A stretch of 64,000 nucleotides of DNA. Origin: Labyrinthula sp. Ha. Its lineage: Eukaryota > Sar > Bigyra > Labyrinthulida > Labyrinthulaceae. Where the stretch lies: the NCBI GenBank assembly GCA_015227615.1, contig JAALGZ010000039.1, forward strand, positions 1 through 64,000. The letters are read 5' to 3'. The notes beneath the pieces were generated by a model that did not search any database, was not told the origin of the DNA, and saw only the letters and a list, made by a program, of their open reading frames with translations. The translations under genes and the position numbers were made by a program. This document shows positions 56,230 through 64,000 of the stretch, piece by piece (position 1 is the first letter of the stretch; each line of letters opens with the position of its first letter).

Positions 56230-57756
56230 TCACAAACTCTCCGGTCCAGCCTTTTCCTCTACTTCCAAAATCATTCTTTTGTAATCTCTTTTATTAGGCA
56301 TCTTACTAATCAAGAATACAGGGATCAACGTAGCAATTCCACAAATATAAAATGTAAACTCTCTACCCGAAATAAATCCACCTTCAAATCTCTCTGGAGG
56401 AAACGCAGCTACAAAGATCAAACCCGAAAGATTTGTAATAAACCTATCCGTAGCAACAATGTGTCCATATAGCGCAATATCCTCATGATACACATACTCT
56501 GATTTCAATTCATAAACTGCGATTTGCCAAATTCCAAAGACAGAGAGAGAGATCATCATCAACCCAAGAAATAGGTAATCTGTCACAGATTGACCTATAG
56601 TGATACACGCTGCAGCTGCGAAGAATCCTACACATCCAGCAATGTACCCAAAATAAGTGAGTTCATAAAATTTCTGTGTTCTTGATAAATATTTAGCTAC
56701 AAAGTAAGAGCAAGGAATAGAAAAAAGTATTGATCCAGCAGCTGCAATGCTCGCATAGTCGGAAACAGATGGGGGTGTTACTCTGGAGATGGTAGAGAAT
56801 AGTAAGAAAACAGGTCCAGCAGTGCACATATCAGCAATGCATAAAATAACATAGTTCATGTGAGACAGCAAAAGTTTCATGCTTGCAATGTAGGAGATAC
56901 CTTCTTTTTTTTTTCCTGTTGCAGCTACTGGTGATGGAGGAACATCCCTGACCACTGCAACAGCAAGAAACATAGCCAAAGTGGAGATTAGGGCAATCAT
57001 GAGGTTAAGCGCCTCAATTTTTGTAGGAGTAAAACAACAGAACGCTTCTTCTGCATCGTCATCACAGAGTGGTAAACCAGTTTCTTCATCCAAATCGAAA
57101 TTTGATTCATTATAATCGCCGATAAAATCTGCCTCACAACTTTTCAGGGAAATGTCAATTACCTCATTTCCAGTTTTAAAAAATCCTGCGAGTCCAAGGA
57201 TCATACCAGAGCCGATTGGCCCGATCATCGCACCAACTGCGATCGCAACCGACCTTTCTGCTGGCGGGAACCAATGCGAAACTAAACGAAGTAGGGATGC
57301 TATGATACAACAATTACCGAAAGTGGAGAGAAATTTTCCAAAAAGGAACATGGAATAGTTTGTAAATGAGAGATAATACCACCAGTTTCCAGCACAGAGA
57401 AAGATTGTCCCGAGAGAAAGGATTTTCAATCCGTGTTTGGCTACTAGGTAGCCTGCAATTGGGAAAAAGAAGAGGGAATAAAAACTACCTGAAACCGCGA
57501 TGAAATCAATACCAGGCTCATCTGGAAGTGATACTTCATTTGTTGTGTTGAAGTATTCAGCGAACTCTTGCGTTAAGGGTGCAAATCGACCACTTTGGAA
57601 GTTTCTACTAAGTGCTGCAAGTGCAAATACGGAGAGCATAGCCCAGCGGTACTTGTAAGCGATGAAAGTTTCTACTTCTTCAGCCTCAACAACTGCTTCT
57701 ATCATTTTTACATCAGTTTTTTTGCCTTCAAGGGGCTCTTCTGCTTTGTCCATCAT
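56230..57756 (-). CDS. Major facilitator superfamily transporter, SLC49 (FLVCR/DIRC2)-like
   Basis: This 508-residue polytopic protein opens with an acidic cytosolic N-terminus and then KYRWAMLSVFALAAL at about 35-49. Helix 2 is GSFYSLFFFPIAGYLVAKHG, with the MFS turn after it. Around 141-190 come GKFLSTFGNCCIIASLLRLV, HWFPPAERSVAIAVGAMIGP and IGSGMILG, closely following the WF-P-ER-x-A pattern of SLC49 carriers. A long hydrophilic loop with acidic residues and Cys (about 195-245) sits between helices 5/6 and the second half. About twelve membrane helices fit the length. Characterised SLC49 members move choline, ethanolamine, haem or pyridoxine; the substrate here is unknown. It converges on BRO1 with 194 bases between stops. 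Confidence 0.8.
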   Translation of the reverse strand: MMDKAEEPLEGKKTDVKMIEAVVEAEEVETFIAYKYRWAMLSVFALAALSRNFQSGRFAPLTQEFAEYFNTTNEVSLPDEPGIDFIAVSGSFYSLFFFPIAGYLVAKHGLKILSLGTIFLCAGNWWYYLSFTNYSMFLFGKFLSTFGNCCIIASLLRLVSHWFPPAERSVAIAVGAMIGPIGSGMILGLAGFFKTGNEVIDISLKSCEADFIGDYNESNFDLDEETGLPLCDDDAEEAFCCFTPTKIEALNLMIALISTLAMFLAVAVVRDVPPSPVAATGKKKEGISYIASMKLLLSHMNYVILCIADMCTAGPVFLLFSTISRVTPPSVSDYASIAAAGSILFSIPCSYFVAKYLSRTQKFYELTYFGYIAGCVGFFAAAACITIGQSVTDYLFLGLMMISLSVFGIWQIAVYELKSEYVYHEDIALYGHIVATDRFITNLSGLIFVAAFPPERFEGGFISGREFTFYICGIATLIPVFLISKMPNKRDYKRMILEVEEKAGPESL

Positions 57757-59845
57757 CTGTTTGTTTTATTGTGTTAAACTTCTTATTTATTTGTATTTTA
57801 TTCTTAACGCTAGTAAAATAGTAATCTCTAAGGAACATAATGTGTTAGTTAATAATTCTATGTTTATCTAACAGTATATTTAGTTATATGCACATAAAAT
57901 CTCGTTAGTAGAACTGGGAGTGAAACTTCAGTGAAGAAATCCTGCCAATATCTTAACAATAGAAAAAATACACCTTAAGTTTTACCAATTATGTCACTTT
58001 GATATTATAACTAGTTACTGATAATACAATAACGTTAATTAAACAGTAAGAGAATGTACAAGTAAACTGGTTTTTTACCAATGTAAATGCTCTTGAATAC
58101 CAGAAGCTAACGTTTGAGTTATAATTATACCGATGTGGAGGTGTAATAGTGTTAGAGTCTCTCATAGAAGAGAGATACAACTTTGTATGAACCAGACTTT
58201 AATAACTTTATTAAATTGTACATATGCTTTTGGCAGAGACTGCTAGCCAAAATATAAAGGGAAATGATATTTTTGAGTATAGTTTTTCTTTTGTAAAGTA
58301 TCTTAGCTTTTCTTTTTTTAAGAATGACTTTGAGGATCTTCACAACCTTATTTGTTCTACAATTCATATAACTGAGTAAGTGAAACAGAAGCTTCGATGT
58401 TTGATATTTCTTAGATACTAAACAAGGAAAAGACTTTTTTTGCCTCATTTCGTACATGAAAATAAAATAAGAGAAGCCTTAGTTGTTGGCAACATTTAAG
58501 ACAAGTCTTTATTTAAGTTTTAATTTCAAAAACTTTTTTCAAATCACAGAACGTGTTTTACTACGTCATGTGTTACTGAAGACCTTCTCAAGGAGAACTA
58601 TAGCTTCATCCTAGCACTAGATTTAATTGTTTTTAGGTTATTAGTATAATTGAAATATGTTACTTCATAGGCTCAAAACTTTGAAATAGAACACGTAAGC
58701 GCCTCACCCAGAGGCTGTAAGCTAGAAGTCATACTAAAAACGCATTTTGTAGGAAGGTTTCTAGGTTGAATCCATGCTCAAATTGACTTTGTAGCATTTC
58801 CTCCTCATAACGTTTTATTTAGCAGCTTCTCATGCTTGTTGAGCTATTGTATTCATTTTTGCAGAGTTAAGAACCTACTCAAGAAAATGGAATAGTTCTT
58901 CAAATCCGGATCAGTACCTTGGATTATTTTGAGTTATGATTTCCATATGGTATTTTATTGACTTTTAATTGAAATAATTGAGGTTGGTTGGCTTGATACT
59001 GCTATATTAAGAGTTTCATTTATTCAACCTATGAATGATTTATCGAGTGGTTGCTTATTGCTATATAAAACTATTTCGAAACAGCAACCTCTTGATATAA
59101 TGTACCTCTGATGGAATTAAGTTTCTCAGCACACAAAGAAAAAGTTTACTCTGATATTTGAAACATTTTCGGACTCGTTTGTAATAACCTCAGTTGTTTT
59201 CTAGAGTTTCGTTATAACTAAGTTAAAGAAAACTATCTCTAATTAAGCTAAAGAAGGATAGTATGTCTGAAAAATTAGCTATAGTTAATCCTTGGTAAGG
59301 TCAAACTATCAGGTTCTCAGTACAATACTGTTAGGTAAAGTGAATCAATAAATCAAGATCTTAAACTATTTGTATCATCCCCAGAAAGAACAAAGAGGAT
59401 GGTAAAATGGATGAAAGATACCTGAATAAATTTAATACAATAATCGAAAGTATTACTTAAGTTTTTGACGGAAAGGGCCGACAGTAGTTGCTAATGAAAA
59501 TGCATTTCATTACAGCTCATTCTCGGGTTAGTTACTCATACCAAATAAGACTAAAAATGACCACATGTAAATACTATGTTGCTCAAAGACGAGTTTTATA
59601 AGTATTAAACAACGTGCTTGTTTCTATTCTATTATAACTGGGCATGATTTACCACTTGGCTAAGACTTCCATCGAACCCACATGAAGTAGTCATATCCTT
59701 TTTCTTTTCAATTATTCATTGGTCTTATTATTAACTGGTATTGTACTATTATTATTTTCAAAGAGTTAAATGCATTATGTTGTATTTGAACTTTCTAATA
59801 AACAAAAAACAATATACTATCCATTGTTTTTACACATATCCCATC

Positions 59846-59915
59846 TAGTACTCGTCTTTAGAAAAAATTATGAATAGCCGAGTATTTTTTATTTTGATTC
59901 TGAATATCAATGATG
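59846..59915 (+). repeat. Diverged end of the hAT-like short element family
   Basis: It begins TAGTACTCGTCTTTAGAAAA, continues AATTATGAATAGCCGAGTAT and then TTTGATTCTGAATATCAATG. This matches, with changes, the reverse complement of 15925-15993 (TAGGTATTAGATTTAATAAA, AATTATCGAGAAATATTTTG, TTTCTGATGATCAATG). Confidence 0.35.
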
Positions 59916-62900
59916 CATATGAAGTTCTTGTGTGGAACAAGGAGTCAAACATACACTTTTCTTAACTGAGTATTATTCTTAAATAAAAGTAATAAAGGAA
60001 TTATCAGATCCGATTGATAAAAATCAAAGACAACAAAATTATACATGAAGCTTCAATAGACCAATTCCAACTTCTAATCCTAGTGGAGCATACTATACAC
60101 TAAGAAATAACTGTTGTCATTAGCTTATCATTTGTGCAATTCTTTTCATGAAAATTGAAATTGTTCTATACATTGATTTTATCCATTAGAATTCATAGGC
60201 ATAATAATGATCATTTTATTTCATTTTTGCAGCTCAGAAATAAGATATGTCACTTCCGTATAGACGCTGGTTGTGATTTTACTCCTATGAAACGGAGGAC
60301 TATTAAGTTTTCTCTATTCTTGTTATGAAAATAAATTCACATCCTTTTGGTTGATACTGTGATAACCAGGTTAATAATATATCTTAGCACCCTGTAACAT
60401 GTCAATACTAGGATATAATAATTAATGTAGATGATAATTTACTTTTCTAAGAATAGATTCTAAGGAATTATTATCTCAATGGTATTGTTTCCTAGTGCAA
60501 GGACTTAGGCTTCTCGAACTTATTTGCTTAAGCAGTAGTTTTCTTCTATGAACTTATCACGCATTTATTTTACAAGTGAAATTCCGGAGTAAAAAGGTAA
60601 CATTCATTAAGATCTCTATTTTGAAACTCTCATTCATTGATAGTAGCCTTCGAATACTACCTCTATATCATATAATAATTATTTGAGTATAAATGGAACC
60701 TTAGTTAAGTGCACGAAAGGTAAGGAGCATTGACTCATTGAGTTACCATTTCAAGAAATCTGTTCATTTAGCGTACTTCCTTTTAAAGAACAAAATATAC
60801 AAGCAACTTCTTACTTTTACTGACTTCGTTGGTCTTTCTTACTCATTTTGTCCTTCTATATATATTAGAACGTTTGCACTTACATTTTCTTTCAAGCTAA
60901 TTCTGCTTGTAACTTCCAAGTGATTCCAAACCTATCTGTAAAAACATATATAAAAGTTATTACTCTAAGGAAATAATTTGTTACTTATGGCTTGATCTTT
61001 CAGGTGAGTAGGCGTTAATCACTGTAGCTTTGAGCAGAGGTTGTGAAAAATTGTTAATTAACTGTTGAATCAATATTGGTAACTACAATATGGAACTGTA
61101 TATTTTCTTGCAAGTGCTTGTCATTTGCATAGAGACGCCATAACAATTTTTTCATGTTTGTTGGGTTATAACTTTTAAAACCTCACATAGCATAAATTGA
61201 TATCAAAAATTTTAAAAGTTAGGAACATGACTTTACATGTACTGAAAAGTATTGTGGCGCTTCTTAGCACAATTTACAACATATGTAATTGTTTCTGTGT
61301 AATTAATGGCTTAGAGAGAATACCAAAAGTATAATCTGCCGGCTTACTTAAAAATATATGCTTTATACGCAAATAAATTATCATCGAAAGAATATCTCAT
61401 ACAGCGTGTAATTCACTTCATCATATTTCGACAGGGAGTTTATGGAGACTCTATCAATGATGCGCAAACCTAAACTGGCTATGAATATAATATGGCTTAG
61501 TTCATTGGCCCTTTATTCGATTATATACACACAGATTCTAGAAGCAGTTAACACGTTTTACTTTCTATTAACCAGATTCTTCCATATTCTGCATACTAAA
61601 CAAGAACTTCAAAGTTCTATAGATCTATACCTTACCTTATAAATTAACTTCCAAATCCTACTTTTTTATTCACTTTGAATCTTATTGACTAAATTTGAAT
61701 ATATATCTTCCTAGCTCTCCTAAATACCCATCTATATACTTGATGAGATATGGTTGGTTACAGAGTTTTAAGAATAAATACTATACGAGTAAATTTTATA
61801 ACATTTATCTTATTTTATGCAAGATCCAACAAAAAAAAATTTTTAAAAGCTCTTCTGGGTGCGACCTCCATGAAATATAATCAATCTCTGTCTATTTTTA
61901 TTTCTTACCCTCACCTCATATCCGAGGTTTTTTGGACAGGATTAGTTGTGTAAATTTATCAAAGTTGGTTGCTAAGAACTATGTTTTACTCTCGTAGAGT
62001 TTCTTAGGTATAATAAGAATAAGATGTCAAAAATTAAGAATTGAGTTATGCTTTGGTGATAGTATTATCGCTTCACTGACTATTCTTAAGAAGGTTTTCT
62101 TATGTTCTAAGCACGGGTTGATAATTATTGGCACTCTATTCTTACTGTGGTTTATATTATCAGCGTCTTTCTAGAGAAATCAACTCCATTCGATAATTTT
62201 AAAATGTTTTTGCCATGTTCTAGACATTGATATTATTTTATTTATTGAAAACATACCCAGAAATTTCATGTTCGTATTTTCTTATTAATTTGTCCAGGTA
62301 ATTTGATATGCTATGTGTTTTGATATTGATAGTCAACTCATAAGCAAAATAAGACCAAATCAAGTTTTTAAGAGTAGAAACCCCCTACCTTTCTTATTTA
62401 GTAGCAGAATCAAAGCAATACTCTTTTGATTACTGGTGATCCTTTTTCATCCAGATATCTAGTTGCAGGGAATTTGGTACTATTTATGTCATATGGTAGC
62501 TATTTTGAATATGAGGAAGTCAATTCATTTGTAATCTAGATCTATTTCTTAGTTTAGAAGATATCATGACAAAATGGTATCCATTTGCAATTTTTTATTA
62601 GATAAGCCTATCCATCTATTGTTTTCTAAGTATTAAGAGACGTTTTATTCAATCTTGACAAAAGGTAAATTGCAAAAGATGGTTCATTGCTTACCTTTTC
62701 TAGTTTTCTCTCAATGTTATGATCTTTTTATGTATTTGTCTAAAGTTCATCTCTTATTAATAGAAAAGGCTCGGAGGTATGGTTATTGCAAAGTTGCTAA
62801 GTAAAATACCTTTTAACTATTGGAATATTACATAAAACATTTGTTCAACCTATTTTCTTGGGCGTTTTAGACATTCTAAGCCTATGGGATTCTAAGGCCA

Positions 62901-63271
62901 CCCTTGAAATAACTCTTCAACAGCTACATGGATAAATTTGATACTATCTTTTCTGTAATCATAGCTTTTAGCTAAGCTAAGTCTTTAGATGGATGTGCTA
63001 TACTATGAATACTGAGCTACCCGTATTTAGCATAGGGTCTTAGTAGTCGCACCCTGATTGATGGCAAGTTATTTTTTCTCAAACTGGAGTCACATCTTGG
63101 AATTTGACTCAGTTAGCTTCCTATTTTTAATAGCTATTGGTCAAATGGTATCTGGTAATTTACCCCAATATTCCCATGCAATGATGTTGCCAGATAGTTA
63201 GTAATTAAGTTAAACAAAGGTTACGGGAAAATATCGAGAAAAATAAGATCATACCACGTATTTAGTTTGAG

Positions 63272-63728
63272 ATGCAAGGGAGCACAAGACATAGAGAAGC
63301 GTATAATGAGAATAGCTATGAAAGTGGTTATTGTCTTTCTACCGATTTTCCCATTAAGTACTTGTTTCTTAAGCTATGGGTCCACGTCGAGACTCAGCTA
63401 TATAGCTATATAAAATCGAGCATACAGGGATGGTTCTATTACCTAGAGAACAGCGCAATAATGTGCGAAGAGATGCTAATGGCACGAGGAGGAGCTTTTG
63501 CTCAATATTCTAGATCTCTTCGAAAAGAAAGAGATGTTGTTCATGGCCCAGGTTTTCGCTGTAAAGGATCTTGTTCAAATGTGGAACAAAGGTGGAGAAG
63601 TATTAGGAACAAATTGCAAGGTTTTAGTGTTCAATATATATATGCCCTCAATAGAGAGTCGCGAGGCAATTATCCACGGGTATAGAAGAATTTTTAGATA
63701 TGAACGAGGTTCTTTAGGTGCTATTTGA
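63272..63728 (+). mobile_element. Possible LINE endonuclease fragment
   Basis: Two overlapping plus-strand frames cover this stretch. The one ending at 63728 contains GGEVLGTNCKVLVFNIYMPS followed by a helix-like EAIIHGYRRIF. The VFNIYMPS string resembles the NVYxP strand of LINE-type endonucleases, with a polar helix after it as in that fold. No QETH or GDFN motif is seen nearby. This is a weak, single-motif call; it could be chance. Confidence 0.22.
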
Positions 63729-64000
63729 CACTCTTATAAAATTCTGGTATGAAAATGGGAGATTCCAGCTCATTTCCTCGAAGTATGAAAGCAATGTTTC
63801 TATTTCTTATATACATTTTTATGTTTTTTTGAATATGGTATTAATGTGTTTATTTCTATTATTCTCAGAAAATCCAAATCGTTTCCGCTGATAGTATTTA
63901 CTTATTTGAGTGAGATTTTAGATTTCCCCAGGGTAATGAATGAACGCAAGAGAAAATTTATGTTTCACATTACCTTAGGTATTTACTTCCTTATACTCTT

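Larger units (their letters stand above)
57757..64000. other. Gene desert (about 6.2 kb to window end)
   Basis: No intact gene is recognised. It includes a diverged repeat end at 59846-59915 and a possible LINE endonuclease fragment at 63272-63728. Other frames are short and look random. Confidence 0.55.

Overview
The window looks like AT-rich nuclear DNA of a microbial or algal eukaryote. It carries a SET-domain methyltransferase, a Pin1 prolyl isomerase, an actin-related protein, a mitochondrial carrier, an importin-7/8, a BRO1/ALIX protein and an MFS transporter, all as uninterrupted single-exon reading frames with no clear introns. A fungal-type Zn2Cys6 regulator joined to a PAS-like domain, an AP2/ERF-like DNA-binding protein and an RbfA-like organellar ribosome factor occur together. 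That mix would fit a red alga or a relative better than a land plant, animal or typical fungus, but this lineage call is an inference from gene content only.

Layout: genes sit in tight islands separated by 4-11 kb AT-rich deserts. Island 1 (1-2964): a partial gene, the SET methyltransferase, a copper-binding HMA/metallothionein-like tail-anchored protein, and Pin1. Island 2 (10.9-12.8 kb): the AP2-like protein and a basic protein of unknown function. Island 3 (19.1-22.0 kb): an actin-related protein, an atypical dual-specificity phosphatase and a divergently transcribed mitochondrial carrier. After that come a short non-autonomous hAT-like element (23.2-23.5 kb) and the Zn2Cys6-PAS regulator (24.1-25.2 kb). 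A seven-transmembrane orphan stands alone at 32.3-33.5 kb. Importin-7/8 and an RbfA-like gene converge at 37.9-41.9 kb, and BRO1/ALIX and an SLC49-like transporter converge at 52.8-57.8 kb. The deserts hold decayed repeats, including one recognisable LINE endonuclease remnant, and many short open frames that chance explains.

The most notable signal is in the mitochondrial carrier. Its sixth transmembrane segment is encoded in the -1 frame, and the switch point lies exactly at a GGGTTTA slippery heptamer followed five bases later by a 10-bp inverted repeat. This is either programmed -1 frameshifting in a host gene or a one-base deletion or sequence error. Other points of interest are the HMA-metallothionein-tail-anchor architecture, a UBA/CUE-like domain at the end of the ALIX protein, 10-16 bp gaps between convergent genes, and a 26-bp gap between divergent start codons. 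The genes do not form a pathway; they are mostly housekeeping functions with a few lineage-specific ones.
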